A stretch of 64,000 nt of DNA from the NCBI RefSeq assembly GCF_002099195.1, contig NZ_NBYX01000019.1, positions 82,139 through 146,138 of the forward strand. The letters are read 5' to 3'. Source of the stretch: Burkholderia puraquae. GTDB lineage: Bacteria; Pseudomonadota; Gammaproteobacteria; Burkholderiales; Burkholderiaceae. Below, piece after piece: positions 42,509 to 51,746 of this stretch; position 1 is the stretch's first letter, and each line of letters begins with the position of its first letter. A program made the translations under genes and the position numbers. The notes under the pieces were generated by a model that ran no database searches, was not told the origin of the DNA, and was given only the letters and a program-made list of their open reading frames with translations.

Positions 42509-42868
42509 TTACTGCGGCGGCAGTTCGATCTGGTCGATCGACGGTTGAAGCTTGATCGGGTCGTGCGCATGCGTTTGCAGGCGCTCCATGTGCTTGACGA
42601 CCTGGCGGTCCAGCTTGTCGATCAGCAAGTCGATCGCCGCGTACAGGTTGCCGTTCGCACTTTCGACGAAGATGTCCTTGCCCTTCAGGTGCAGGTTGAT
42701 TTCTGCGCGCTGCTGCTTGTCCTTTTCCTTGTGGTTGTCGACCGAGAGGATCACAGTGCCATCGATCACCTGATCGCTATGCCGTAGCACCCGGTCCAGC
42801 TTGGTGATCACGTATTCGCGAATTGCAGGCGTGACTTCGAGATGATGTCCACTGATCTTCAGGTTCAT
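42509..42868 (-). CDS. hpf: Ribosome hibernation-promoting factor
   Basis: The 119-residue S30AE-domain protein begins MNLKISGHHLEVTPAIREYV and has the beta-alpha-beta pattern with EINLHLKGKDIFVES (about 56-70) and the DLLIDKLDRQVVKHMERL helix (about 79-96). It is of the short HPF type and helps form inactive ribosome dimers in stationary phase. Its place directly after rpoN is widely conserved. AGAAGCAC upstream is a poor ribosome site. Confidence 0.94.
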   Translation of the reverse strand: MNLKISGHHLEVTPAIREYVITKLDRVLRHSDQVIDGTVILSVDNHKEKDKQQRAEINLHLKGKDIFVESANGNLYAAIDLLIDKLDRQVVKHMERLQTHAHDPIKLQPSIDQIELPPQ

Positions 42869-43026
42869 AGTGCTTCTCCAAGCGAGTGACCACGCGGCCG
42901 CATCGAGGCGGCGCTCCGGTCGACTTGCCCGTGCCGCACGAGGCGGCGTATCGCGGACAGGTCGCCCGGCCTGTTCCCCGTATGCGCGGTGGCCGGAACA
43001 CGCCTGCCGCCGGGCAGGCAGCAGGC

Positions 43027-44532
43027 TTAAAGAGACTTGCGCAGATTCACTGCCGGGATCTTGAGGGCTTCGCGATATTTCGCAACCGTGCGGCGCGCGA
43101 CCACGAAACCCTGTTCTGCCAGCAGCTCGGCAATGCGGCTGTCCGAAAGTGGCGCTTTTGGGTCTTCAGCTCCTATCAGTTGCTTGATCAGGGCTCGGAT
43201 GGCAGTCGACGATGCGGCGCCTCCGGTGTCGGTCGAGACGTGAGATCCGAAGAAGTACTTAAATTCAAGCGTCCCGAACGGGGTCAGCATGTACTTCCCG
43301 GTTGTCACACGGCTGACAGTCGACTCGTGTAGGCCCAGCGTATCAGCTATTTCCCGCAAAACCAAGGGGCGCATGGCAATTTCACCGTGCGCAAAGAAGT
43401 TCTTCTGACGCTCGACAATAGCCTGCGCGACACGCAGGATCGTGTCGAATCGCTGCTGGATGTTCTTGATCAGCCAGCGTGCTTCCTGGAGCTGTTGCTT
43501 GAGCGAACCGGCCGACGGATCGCCGCGGCTGTTGCGCAGGATGTTCGCGTAGAGGTTGTTGATCCGCAGGCGCGGCACGACCTCCGGATTGAGCTCCGCG
43601 AGCCATCCCTGGCCAGCCTTCTTCACGATGATGTCGGGCACCACGTAGTCGGCCTCGGCCTTGCCGTACGCGGCGCCGGGGAACGGCTCCAGCGAGCGGA
43701 TCAGCATGTGCGCGTCGCGCAGCGCGTCGTCGCTCGCCTTCAGGTGCTTGCGCAGCCGCGTGAAGTCGCGGGCGGCGAGCAGTTCGAGATGCTGCGACAC
43801 GATTTCGAGCGCGAGCGTGCGTGTCGGGGACGGATCGAGGCGGAGCAACTGCAGCTTCAGGCATTCGGATGCCGAGCGGGCACCGACCCCAGCCGGGTCG
43901 AAGCTGTGCAGCAGCGCGAGCGCCGCATTCAGTTCGTCGCAGTCGATCTCCAGCTCGGGCGGCAGGTCGGCGAGCACTTCGTCGAGCGTGGCGGTCAGGT
44001 AGCCGTCGTCGTCGAGCGATTCGATCAGGAACATCACGAGCGCGCGATCGCGCGGGCCGGCCTGCGTGACGCGCAACTGCGCGGACAGGTGGTCGCGCAG
44101 CGATGTCGCCGCTTCCTGCACCTGCAGCGGCGGGAGGTCGTCGTCGTCGGACGCGCCGCTCGAGCGGCCGAATTCGTCGAGGTTCCACTGCGGGCCGTCG
44201 TTGCCGTCGCCGGATGCGTAACCGTCGTATTCGTCCGCGCCGGCCGGCTCGTCGCGCTCCGCACGATCGCTCGACGAACTGCTGCTGCTTGTCGTAGCGG
44301 GCTCGGTGTTCTGCGCGGGAGGCGTCTGCGCGATCAACGATCCGTCCGCTGCGACACGCAGCGGGCTCACGATCCAATCGTCGTCGTTCTCGAGCAACGG
44401 GTTCTGCGCGACGGCCATCGCGACTTCCTGCTGCAATTCGAGCGTCGACAACTGCAGGAGCCGGATCGACTGCTGTAGCTGGGGCGTCAGCGCCAGATGT
44501 TGCGACAGGCGGAGTTGAAGGCTGGCTTTCAT
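43027..44532 (-). CDS. rpoN: RNA polymerase sigma-54 factor
   Basis: The 501-residue protein has the Gln/Leu-rich region I (MKASLQLRLSQHLALTPQLQQSIRLLQLSTLELQQEV) and an acidic region II (about 55-120). The core-binding region III includes the helix-turn-helix LREIADTLGLHESTVSRVTTGKY (about 370-392). The RpoN box, ARRTVAKYRE, lies near the end (about 479). It directs activator-dependent transcription from -24/-12 promoters. ATG 44532 follows AAGGA. The gene lies between lptB and hpf, the usual order. Confidence 0.97.
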   Translation of the reverse strand: MKASLQLRLSQHLALTPQLQQSIRLLQLSTLELQQEVAMAVAQNPLLENDDDWIVSPLRVAADGSLIAQTPPAQNTEPATTSSSSSSSDRAERDEPAGADEYDGYASGDGNDGPQWNLDEFGRSSGASDDDDLPPLQVQEAATSLRDHLSAQLRVTQAGPRDRALVMFLIESLDDDGYLTATLDEVLADLPPELEIDCDELNAALALLHSFDPAGVGARSASECLKLQLLRLDPSPTRTLALEIVSQHLELLAARDFTRLRKHLKASDDALRDAHMLIRSLEPFPGAAYGKAEADYVVPDIIVKKAGQGWLAELNPEVVPRLRINNLYANILRNSRGDPSAGSLKQQLQEARWLIKNIQQRFDTILRVAQAIVERQKNFFAHGEIAMRPLVLREIADTLGLHESTVSRVTTGKYMLTPFGTLEFKYFFGSHVSTDTGGAASSTAIRALIKQLIGAEDPKAPLSDSRIAELLAEQGFVVARRTVAKYREALKIPAVNLRKSL

Positions 44533-44691
44533 GGCAAGGAGGGAGTCATACCGGCAGTTTGCCACGACCCAGGCGCGTTGAGCCATCCGCGATTACGCGC
44601 GGCGCGCCGCCCGGCCGCGGGCATGGCCGCGCAGCGGGGCGCGGCCCCGCGCGGCGACGCCGGGCGGGGTGCAGCCAGCCACGAGGGGGAG

Positions 44692-45468
44692 TTACATCCG
44701 GAAGTGTTCGCCGAGGTACACGCGGCGCACGCTTTCGTTTTCGATGATTTCGCTCGGCGCACCGGCGGCGAGCACCGAGCCGTCGCTGATGATGTAGGCG
44801 TGGTCGCAGATGCCGAGCGTTTCGCGGACGTTGTGATCGGTAATCAACACGCCGATGTTGCGCTGCTTCAGGAACTTGACGATCTTCTGGATCTCGAGCA
44901 CCGCGATCGGGTCGACGCCGGCGAACGGTTCGTCGAGCAGGATGAAGTTCGGGTTGGTCGCCAGCGCGCGCGCGATTTCGACCCGGCGCCGCTCGCCGCC
45001 CGACAGCGACAGCGCGGGGTTTTCGCGCAGGTGGCCGATCTGCAGTTCGTCGAGCAGCGCTTCGGTGCGCGACGAGATTGCGTCCTTCGACAGCCGCTTG
45101 CCGTCTTCGCCGTGTTGCAGCTCGAGCACCGCGCGGATGTTCTCCTCGACGGTCAGCTTGCGGAACACGGATGCTTCCTGCGGCAGGTACGACAGGCCGA
45201 GCGATGCGCGCTTGTGGATCGGCAGCAGGCTGATCGAGCTGCCGTTCAGCGAGATCTCGCCCGCGTCGAGCGGCACGAGGCCGACGATCATGTAGAACGA
45301 CGTGGTCTTGCCGGCGCCGTTCGGGCCGAGCAGGCCGACGACTTCGCCGCTCTTCACGTCGAGCGACACGTCCTTGACGACCGTGCGCGAGCCGTAGCGC
45401 TTCTTCAGGTTGCGGACGACGAGCGAACTCGTGGTGCCGGCCGGCTGGCGGTTCGGTAGTGCGTTCAT
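44692..45468 (-). CDS. lptB: LPS export ABC transporter ATP-binding protein LptB
   Basis: The 258-residue ATPase has Walker A GPNGAGKTT (about 53-61), the signature LSGGERRRVEIARAL (about 154-168), Walker B FILLDEPFAGVDP (about 174-186) and a switch histidine in ITDHNVRE. With LptFG it extracts lipopolysaccharide from the inner membrane. Its ATG overlaps the lptA stop codon in an ATGA sequence, so translation is coupled. Confidence 0.97.
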   Translation of the reverse strand: MNALPNRQPAGTTSSLVVRNLKKRYGSRTVVKDVSLDVKSGEVVGLLGPNGAGKTTSFYMIVGLVPLDAGEISLNGSSISLLPIHKRASLGLSYLPQEASVFRKLTVEENIRAVLELQHGEDGKRLSKDAISSRTEALLDELQIGHLRENPALSLSGGERRRVEIARALATNPNFILLDEPFAGVDPIAVLEIQKIVKFLKQRNIGVLITDHNVRETLGICDHAYIISDGSVLAAGAPSEIIENESVRRVYLGEHFRM

Positions 45469-46130
45469 TGGCCCGGCGCCCCCTGGATCGTGGTCGACGG
45501 CGACAGCTTCGCCGGTGCGCCGTTCAGCGGCGCGGGGCCGCCGTTCTTCGGCGACAGCATTGCGCGTACGCGGCCGTTCGGGTTGCCCGGCGCGGCAACG
45601 TCCTTGCCGCCCTTCGCCGTGTAGAAGTCGCGCTGGCCGTCGTACGTGATCACGCTGCCGTGCACGGTATCGGCGACGGTCGACGTGCCCTGCAGGCGGC
45701 GCACGGTCGCGGCGGTGGTCAGCGTGGTCAGGTCCTGCTTGCCGTCGTAGTCGATGCGCTCGGCGTCGCCGTCGATGTACTCGTCGAGGCCTTCGCGCTT
45801 CTGGCGGAACGTTGCGTGCTTCTTGCCGCTGCCGAACGACGTCGCGTACTGATAGCCTTCCGGGTCCTGGCGCACTTCGACGCGATCGCCCTTGATGATG
45901 ATCGTGCCCTTCGTGATCACGACGTTGCCGGTCGCGACCGTGACCTGCTTCAGGTCGTCATAGGTCAGGTTGTCGGCCTCGACGTTGATCGGCTTGTTCT
46001 GGTCGGCCTTCTCGGCATGGGCGAGCGGCGCCAGCCCGACCAGCGGGAGCACCACGAGCGTCGCGGCAAGCGCGGCGCGGACGGCGCGCGCAGCGCCGCC
46101 GGAAATCTGTCGAGGGAACGGTTCGTTCAT
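45465..46130 (-). CDS. lptA: LPS transport periplasmic protein LptA
   Basis: The 221-residue protein has a signal peptide (ARAVRAALAATLVVLPLVGLAPLAHA) and the LptA/OstA beta-jellyroll repeats, for example INVEADNLTYDDLKQVTVATGNVVITKG and DGDAERIDYDGKQDLTTL. It forms the periplasmic bridge for lipopolysaccharide. I use ATG 46130. A GTG at 46154, overlapping the lptC stop in GTGA, is an equally credible start and would add 8 residues. The C-terminus is Pro-rich. Confidence 0.92.
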   Translation of the reverse strand: MNEPFPRQISGGAARAVRAALAATLVVLPLVGLAPLAHAEKADQNKPINVEADNLTYDDLKQVTVATGNVVITKGTIIIKGDRVEVRQDPEGYQYATSFGSGKKHATFRQKREGLDEYIDGDAERIDYDGKQDLTTLTTAATVRRLQGTSTVADTVHGSVITYDGQRDFYTAKGGKDVAAPGNPNGRVRAMLSPKNGGPAPLNGAPAKLSPSTTIQGAPGQ

Positions 46131-46150
46131 GCAGTCACGTGAGGGATGCG

Positions 46151-46765
46151 TCACTTGGGTTGACCTTTCGAGCCGCCGGACGTGTCCGCCGCGGCGATCG
46201 TGCCGCGCACGTTGCCGTAAAGCTCGATGACCCGGGTGACGTTGTTGTACTTCATGCCGTCGGTCGCATTGACGAGCGACAGGCCGCGCTGAAGTTTAAC
46301 CGGCTTTTCGGTCTGGATCACATCGTCATTGACGAAGATCCGGAAATGCTGGGAATCGGCCTGCATCTGCGGATCGCCGCCGCCGGCCGCGCGCAGGATG
46401 CGCGCGTCGTCGTACAAGTCGACGATCGACACGTCGCCGTTGACGGTGCCGCGCTTCGCGGTGGTCGTCACGACCGGCTTGCCGGGCTGGAACGCGCGCA
46501 TGGCCGGATCGGTCAGGTCGCTGTTTTCGGTGTCTTCGTAGTGGATCAGCTTCGCGGCCGTCAGCCGGTACTGGGTCGAGCCGGACTGGTCGAGCTCGGT
46601 GACCGAGAAGTTGTCCGCGAAATAGTCGGGCGTATGGCGCTTCGGCTGCACGGTGCCTTCGCCGGGCGGCGGCAGCGTGGCCTGCAGCAGCCACCAGGTG
46701 ATGCCCGCGAGTGCGGCGACCGCGGCAAGCGGCAGCAACTGGGTCCAGCGGAAATGCGTGTTCAT
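46151..46765 (-). CDS. lptC: LPS export protein LptC
   Basis: The 204-residue bitopic protein has a single N-terminal helix (LLPLAAVAALAGITWWLLQA, about 10-29) and a periplasmic jellyroll domain with YRLTAAKLIHYEDTENSDL and QTEKPVKLQRGLSLVNATDGMKYNN. It links the LptBFG complex to LptA. It begins 3 bases after kdsC and ends against lptA, so the operon is very tight here. Confidence 0.94.
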   Translation of the reverse strand: MNTHFRWTQLLPLAAVAALAGITWWLLQATLPPPGEGTVQPKRHTPDYFADNFSVTELDQSGSTQYRLTAAKLIHYEDTENSDLTDPAMRAFQPGKPVVTTTAKRGTVNGDVSIVDLYDDARILRAAGGGDPQMQADSQHFRIFVNDDVIQTEKPVKLQRGLSLVNATDGMKYNNVTRVIELYGNVRGTIAAADTSGGSKGQPK

Positions 46766-46768
46766 CCG

Positions 46769-47305
46769 TCAGGCTCCGCAGGCGGCCGCGAGCAGCCCGT
46801 CGTAGCGGCGCTGCGCGCGCAGGATCGCGTCGCAGGCTTCGCGCACGGCGCCTTGGCCGCCGCGGGCCTCGGCCACCCAGTGCGCGCGGGCGATCACCTC
46901 GGGGTGTGCGTTCGCGGGGGCCGTCGCGAAGCCGCAGCGCAGCAGCACGGGCAGGTCGGGCCAGTCGTCGCCCATGTAGCCGCACTGGTCGGCGGTGAGG
47001 CCGAGCGATGCGATCAGGTCGGCGAACACGGCGAGCTTGTTCTCGACGCCCTGGAACAGGTGCGCGATCTTCATTTCCTTCGCGCGCGCCGCGACGATGT
47101 CCGAGCGGCGGCCCGTGATGATCGCGGTTGCGATGCCGGCTTCGCCGAGCAGCTTCACGCCGTGGCCGTCGAGCGAATTGAATGACTTCATGGCGTCGCC
47201 GGCCGCGGTAAACAGCAGGCCGCCGTCGGTCAGCACGCCGTCGACGTCGAAAATCATCAGCTTCACGCGGCTCGCGCGTTCGGCCGCAGTCAGCGCTGCG
47301 CTCAT
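46769..47305 (-). CDS. kdsC: 3-deoxy-D-manno-octulosonate 8-phosphate phosphatase
   Basis: The 178-residue HAD-family phosphatase has the nucleophile motif MIFDVDGVLTDGGL (about 18-31), AIITGRRSDIVAARAKEM (about 60-77) and the metal motif YMGDDWPDLPVL (about 109-120). It is the small, cap-less tetrameric type. It dephosphorylates Kdo-8-phosphate in LPS core synthesis. It overlaps kdsD by one base. Confidence 0.95.
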   Translation of the reverse strand: MSAALTAAERASRVKLMIFDVDGVLTDGGLLFTAAGDAMKSFNSLDGHGVKLLGEAGIATAIITGRRSDIVAARAKEMKIAHLFQGVENKLAVFADLIASLGLTADQCGYMGDDWPDLPVLLRCGFATAPANAHPEVIARAHWVAEARGGQGAVREACDAILRAQRRYDGLLAAACGA

Positions 47306-48288
47306 CAGATCACCTTCTTCGAAAACAGGTCGTGCATGTTCAGCGCGCCGATCAGCACGCCGTCGGCATCGACCACCAGCATCTGGTTGATCCGGTGGCG
47401 CTCCATCAGTTCCACCGCCTCGACCGCCAGGTGATCCGGCGCAACCGTGCGCGGGTTGCGTGTCATGACATCGGTGATCGGCAGCGCGCGGAAGTCGCCG
47501 TCGCGCGCGAGCACGCGGCGCAGGTCGCCATCGGTGAAGATGCCGGCGACCTTGCCGTCGGCGTCGACCACGGCGGTCATGCCGAGGCGCTTCGCGGTGA
47601 TCTGGAACAGGGCGTCCGACAGCGTCGCGTCGAGCCCGACGGACGGGACGTCGTCGCCCGAGCGCATCACGTCGCGCACATAGGTGAGCAGGCGCCGGCC
47701 GAGTGCGCCGCCCGGGTGCGAGCGTGCGAAATCTTCCGAACCGAAGCCGCGCGCGTCGAGCACGGCGACGGCGAGCGCGTCGCCGAGGGCGAGCGCGGCG
47801 GTCGTGCTCGCGGTGGGCGCGAGGTTCATCGGGCAGGCCTCTTTCGAGACCGCCGCGTTCAGGTTCACGTCGGCGAGCGTGCCGAGGCTCGACCCCGCGC
47901 GGCCCGTGATCGCGATCAGCTTCGCGCCGATCCGCTTCACGAGCGGCAGGATCGCGACGAGTTCTTCGGATTCGCCGGAATAGGAGATGCCGATGAAGAC
48001 GTCGTCGGAGGTGACCATCCCGAGGTCGCCGTGGCTGGCCTCGGCAGGGTGGACGAAGAACGCCGGCGTGCCGGTGCTGGCCAGCGTGGCCGCGATCTTG
48101 CGGGCGATATGCCCCGATTTGCCGATACCGGACACCACCACGCGGCCGCGGCAGCCGAGCAGCAGCGCGACAGCCTGGACGAAGCCGCCGTTGAGCTGGT
48201 CGCGCAGCGCGCGCACGGCGTCCGCCTCGATGTCGAGCACGTCGCGGGCGAGCGCGAGCGCCCGGTCATCATTGATTTTCGCTATCAT
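47305..48288 (-). CDS. kdsD: D-arabinose-5-phosphate isomerase (KpsF/GutQ type)
   Basis: The 327-residue enzyme has an N-terminal SIS domain with VVSGIGKSGHIARKIAATLASTGTPAFFVHPAEASHGDLGM (about 51-91) and two C-terminal CBS domains (about 205-325). It makes arabinose-5-phosphate from ribulose-5-phosphate, the first step to Kdo. It is the first gene of the long minus-strand operon and is divergent from the antiporter gene over 125 bases. Confidence 0.95.
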   Translation of the reverse strand: MIAKINDDRALALARDVLDIEADAVRALRDQLNGGFVQAVALLLGCRGRVVVSGIGKSGHIARKIAATLASTGTPAFFVHPAEASHGDLGMVTSDDVFIGISYSGESEELVAILPLVKRIGAKLIAITGRAGSSLGTLADVNLNAAVSKEACPMNLAPTASTTAALALGDALAVAVLDARGFGSEDFARSHPGGALGRRLLTYVRDVMRSGDDVPSVGLDATLSDALFQITAKRLGMTAVVDADGKVAGIFTDGDLRRVLARDGDFRALPITDVMTRNPRTVAPDHLAVEAVELMERHRINQMLVVDADGVLIGALNMHDLFSKKVI

Positions 48289-48413
48289 GCGCGGAGTATA
48301 GCAAAGGCGTTTGTTCGCCGCGCCGGGCCTTCGGACTCGTCCGAAGTTGCCTGACCACCGCCACCACCCGCGCCCGCATTGCCGTGGCCCCGACGAACGA
48401 GGACGCTTCGCCC

Positions 48414-50420
48414 GTGATTTCCCCGCTCGAAATGACCCTGCTGCTGCTGCTGGCCTCAGTGGTGGGCGTCGTCGTATTCCGCTCGTTGAACCTGCCGCCG
48501 ATGCTCGGCTACCTGACGGTCGGCATCGTGGTCGGCCCGCACGCGTTCGGCATCGCGGCGGATCTCGAACGGGCCGAGCATCTCGCGGAATTCGGCGTGG
48601 TGTTCCTGATGTTTTCGATCGGCCTCGAGTTCTCGCTCGCGAAGCTGAGGGCGATGCAGCGGCTCGTGTTCGGGCTCGGGCTGCTGCAGGTCGTCGCGAC
48701 GCTCGTGCTCGCGCTCGTGCTCGGCGCGCTGTTCGAGCACTGGGTGCACATCACGTGGCAGGGCAGCATCGCGCTCGGCGGCGCGCTCGCGATGTCGTCG
48801 ACGGCGATCGTGTCGAAGATGCTCGCCGAGCGGCTCGAGATCGAGACCGAGCACGGCCGCAACATCTTCGGCGTGCTGCTGTTCCAGGATCTCGCGGTCG
48901 TGCCGCTGCTGATCGTGATCGCCGCGTTCGGTGCCGAATCGTCGAAGGACCTCGCGCTCACGCTCGGCTTCGCGGCGGTCAAGATCGTGATCGCGCTCAC
49001 GCTGCTGCTGGTCATCGGGCAGCGCTTCATGACGCGCTGGCTCAATGTCGTCGCGCGGCGCCGCTCGCAGGAACTGTTCGTGCTGAACCTGCTGCTCGTC
49101 ACGCTCGGCGCCGCGTTCATCACCGACCGCTTCGGCCTGTCGCTCGCGCTCGGCGCGTTCATCGCGGGGATGCTCATTTCGGAGACGCCGTTCCGCCATC
49201 AGGTGGAGGAGGACATCAAGCCGTTCCGCGATGTGCTGCTCGGCCTGTTCTTCGTGACGACGGGGATGCTGCTCGATCCGCGCGTGATCTGGGAGCATCC
49301 ATTGCTCGTGCTCGGCTTCTTCGTCGGCCAGGTGCTGTTCAAGGCCACGATGATCACGGGGCTCGCGCGGCTGTTCGGCGCGACGCCGGGCGTCGCGATG
49401 CGCACCGGCATCGGGCTCGCGCAGGCCGGCGAATTCGGCTTCGTGCTGCTGAACCTGATTCTCGACCGGCATCTCGTCGATGCGACGCTGCTGCAGGCGA
49501 TCCTCGCGTCGATGCTGCTGTCGATGCTCGCCGCGCCGTTCCTGATCCAGAACGCCGACCGGATCGTGATGCGGCTGTCGTCGACCGAATGGATGCAGCA
49601 GTCGCTCCAGATGACGCGGATCGCAACGCAAAGCCTCAAGCAGCGCGGTCACGTGATCATCTGCGGCTACGGCCGCGCGGGCCAGAACCTGGCGCGGATG
49701 CTCGAGCAGGAAGGCATTTCGTACGTCGCGCTCGACCTCGACCCCGATCGCGTGAGCGCGGCCGCGACGGCCGGCGAATCCGTCGTGTTCGGCGACGCGG
49801 CGCGCCGCGAGTCGCTGCTCGCGGCCGGTATCCACCGCGCAGCGGCGGTGGCGATCACCTATGCGAACACGCCGTCCGCGCTGCGCGTGCTGCACCACGT
49901 GCACGAACTCGAGCCGACGCTGCCCGCGATCGTGCGTACCGTCGACGATGCCGATCTCGAGAAGCTGCTCGCGGCCGGCGCGACCGAAGTGATTCCGGAG
50001 ATCGTCGAGGGCAGCCTGATGCTCGCGTCGCACACGCTGGTGCTGGTCGGCGTGCCGATGCGCAAGGTCGTGCGGCGCGTCGAGGAAATGCGCGACGAAC
50101 GCTACAGCCTGCTGCGCGGCTATTTCCACGGCGCGGACGACGCGGACGACGACGACCACGAGCAGGTACGGCTACAATCGGTGCCGGTCGATGCGCGCGC
50201 GGACGCGGTCGGGCGTTCGCTGGAAGAACTCGGGCTGTATGCACTCGGGCTCGAAGTCACGGCGATCCGCCGGCACGGCATCCGCGGCGTCGAACCCGAT
50301 CCGCAGACCAAGCTGCGCGCGAGCGACATCGTGGTGCTGCGCGGGCTGCCCGAGGCGCTCGCGCTCGCGGAGGAGCGGTTGTCGCGCCATCGGCGCGATC
50401 CGCCGGCCGCGGCCGCCTGA
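48414..50420 (+). CDS. KefB/YbaL-type monovalent cation:proton antiporter (CPA2)
   Basis: The 668-residue protein has a Na/H-exchanger membrane domain of about 12 helices (to about residue 385), with LGYLTVGIVVGP, FLMFSIGLEFSLAKL and LALGAFIAGMLIS. A TrkA-N (RCK) domain with GYGRAGQNLARML follows (about 406-520), then a short acidic patch DDADDDDHEQ and a TrkA-C domain (about 580-655). It probably exchanges potassium for protons under nucleotide control. I start at GTG 48414, 9 bases after GAGGA; the frame extends to another GTG at 48384. Confidence 0.9.
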   Translation: MISPLEMTLLLLLASVVGVVVFRSLNLPPMLGYLTVGIVVGPHAFGIAADLERAEHLAEFGVVFLMFSIGLEFSLAKLRAMQRLVFGLGLLQVVATLVLALVLGALFEHWVHITWQGSIALGGALAMSSTAIVSKMLAERLEIETEHGRNIFGVLLFQDLAVVPLLIVIAAFGAESSKDLALTLGFAAVKIVIALTLLLVIGQRFMTRWLNVVARRRSQELFVLNLLLVTLGAAFITDRFGLSLALGAFIAGMLISETPFRHQVEEDIKPFRDVLLGLFFVTTGMLLDPRVIWEHPLLVLGFFVGQVLFKATMITGLARLFGATPGVAMRTGIGLAQAGEFGFVLLNLILDRHLVDATLLQAILASMLLSMLAAPFLIQNADRIVMRLSSTEWMQQSLQMTRIATQSLKQRGHVIICGYGRAGQNLARMLEQEGISYVALDLDPDRVSAAATAGESVVFGDAARRESLLAAGIHRAAAVAITYANTPSALRVLHHVHELEPTLPAIVRTVDDADLEKLLAAGATEVIPEIVEGSLMLASHTLVLVGVPMRKVVRRVEEMRDERYSLLRGYFHGADDADDDDHEQVRLQSVPVDARADAVGRSLEELGLYALGLEVTAIRRHGIRGVEPDPQTKLRASDIVVLRGLPEALALAEERLSRHRRDPPAAAA

Positions 50421-50453
50421 GTCGCGATTCACAACCCGACCCGTATTTATTCG

Positions 50454-50486
50454 AAACGGTGCCCGATCTTCGTGCACCGTTTTTTT
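50454..50486 (+). terminator. Terminator/possible attenuator directly upstream of apt
   Basis: A 9-bp perfect stem, AAACGGTGC (50454-50462) and GCACCGTTT (50474-50482), with an 11-base loop ends in seven T. The T run finishes only one base before the apt ribosome site, so no promoter fits between the two. Confidence 0.85.
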
Positions 50487-50497
50487 CGGAGAGTTTC

Positions 50498-51064
50498 ATG
50501 CCGCATTCGTCGCCGGGCGCACCGCTCGATCCGGTCGCCTTCATCCACAGCCAGATCCGCACGGTGCCCGACTGGCCGCAGCCGGGCGTGCAGTTCCGCG
50601 ACATTACGACGCTGCTGCAAAGCCCGAAGGCGCTGCGCATCCTCGTCGACCTGTTCGTCGAGCGCTATGTCGATGCGAAGCTCGATTACGTCGCGGGCCT
50701 CGACGCGCGCGGCTTCATCATCGCGCCGATCGTTGCGTACGAACTGAGCGTCGGCTTCGTGCCGATCCGCAAGGTCGGCAAGCTGCCGTACAAGACGCGC
50801 TCGGAATCGTACGACCTCGAATACGGCAGCGCGACGGTCGAGATCCATGAAGATGCGTGCCGCCCCGGCGACCGCGTGATCATCATGGACGACCTGATCG
50901 CGACCGGCGGCACGATGATGGCGGGGCGCAACCTGCTGCAGCGGCTTGGCGCGGAGGTCGTCGAAGGCGCGGCGATCATCGACCTGCCCGATCTCGGCGG
51001 CTCGGCGCTGCTGCGCAACGCGGGACTGCCGGTTTATACCGTCACCGAATTCGCCGGCCACTGA
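50498..51064 (+). CDS. apt: Adenine phosphoribosyltransferase
   Basis: The 188-residue enzyme salvages adenine with PRPP to make AMP. It shows the Apt blocks VPDWPQPGVQFRDITTLL (about 23-40), VAGLDARGFIIAPIVAYEL (about 65-83), RKVGKLPYKT (about 90-99) and the PRPP motif VIIMDDLIATGGTMMAG (about 127-143). ATG 50498 follows GGAGAG. The gene is preceded immediately by a terminator hairpin, so its transcription must cross or begin within that hairpin. Confidence 0.97.
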   Translation: MPHSSPGAPLDPVAFIHSQIRTVPDWPQPGVQFRDITTLLQSPKALRILVDLFVERYVDAKLDYVAGLDARGFIIAPIVAYELSVGFVPIRKVGKLPYKTRSESYDLEYGSATVEIHEDACRPGDRVIIMDDLIATGGTMMAGRNLLQRLGAEVVEGAAIIDLPDLGGSALLRNAGLPVYTVTEFAGH

Positions 51065-51126
51065 ACGCCGGCCCGCCTGAATCCACACCTGAATTCACCT
51101 GAGTTCACGTTAGCAGCGAGGTCACG

Positions 51127-51741
51127 ATGCCCAACTTCATGCTGTTTCTCGCCACGTCGATCGCGATCACGTTCGCGCCGGGTCCCGACAACCTGCAGGT
51201 GCTTGCACGCGGCATCTCGCAGGGCCGCGCGGCCGGTTTCGTCGCCGCGCTCGGCTTCACCGCCGGGATCCTGTTCCACACGACGCTCGCGGCGCTCGGC
51301 GTCGCGGCCGTGCTGCGTTCGTCGCCGGTCGCGTTCGAGATCCTGAAGCTCGCCGGCGCCGCGTACCTCGTGTGGATCGGCATCAAGGCGCTGCGCAGCC
51401 AGGGCCTCGCGAATGCGCATGCGCGTCCGCCGCAGCCGCTCGGCACGATCTTCCGGCAGAGCGTGATCGGCAACCTGATGAACCCGAAGGTCACGCTGTT
51501 CTTCGTCGTGTTCCTGCCGCAGTTCGTCGATCCGCACGGCATGCAGAGCGTGACGCTGCAGATGTTCGAGCTCGGCGCGCTGTTCATGCTGCAGACGGCC
51601 GTGGTGTTCTCGCTGTTCGGCGTCGGCGCGGGCATGATCGGCACGTGGCTGAAGCGGCGACCGAAGGCCGGCGTGTGGCTCGACCGGATCGCCGGCGCGA
51701 CGTTCATCGCGATCGGCATCCGCGTCGCGCTGAAGGACTGA
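51127..51741 (+). CDS. LysE-family amino-acid exporter
   Basis: The 204-residue protein has about six hydrophobic helices and the LysE/RhtB signature FAPGPDNLQVLARGISQGRAAGFVAALGF (about 17-45), then GAAYLVWIGIKALRS (about 78-92) and FRQSVIGNLMNPKVTLFFVVFLPQFV (about 110-135). Such carriers expel amino acids or metabolites; the substrate cannot be told. GCGAGG lies upstream of ATG 51127. The Nudix gene follows after 5 bases. Confidence 0.92.
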   Translation: MPNFMLFLATSIAITFAPGPDNLQVLARGISQGRAAGFVAALGFTAGILFHTTLAALGVAAVLRSSPVAFEILKLAGAAYLVWIGIKALRSQGLANAHARPPQPLGTIFRQSVIGNLMNPKVTLFFVVFLPQFVDPHGMQSVTLQMFELGALFMLQTAVVFSLFGVGAGMIGTWLKRRPKAGVWLDRIAGATFIAIGIRVALKD

Positions 51742-51746
51742 TCGCG

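Noticed and set aside
48456..50159. 567-codon minus-strand frame opposite the cation antiporter
   Set aside because: Highly charged antisense translation of a membrane protein, as expected by chance in this base composition.
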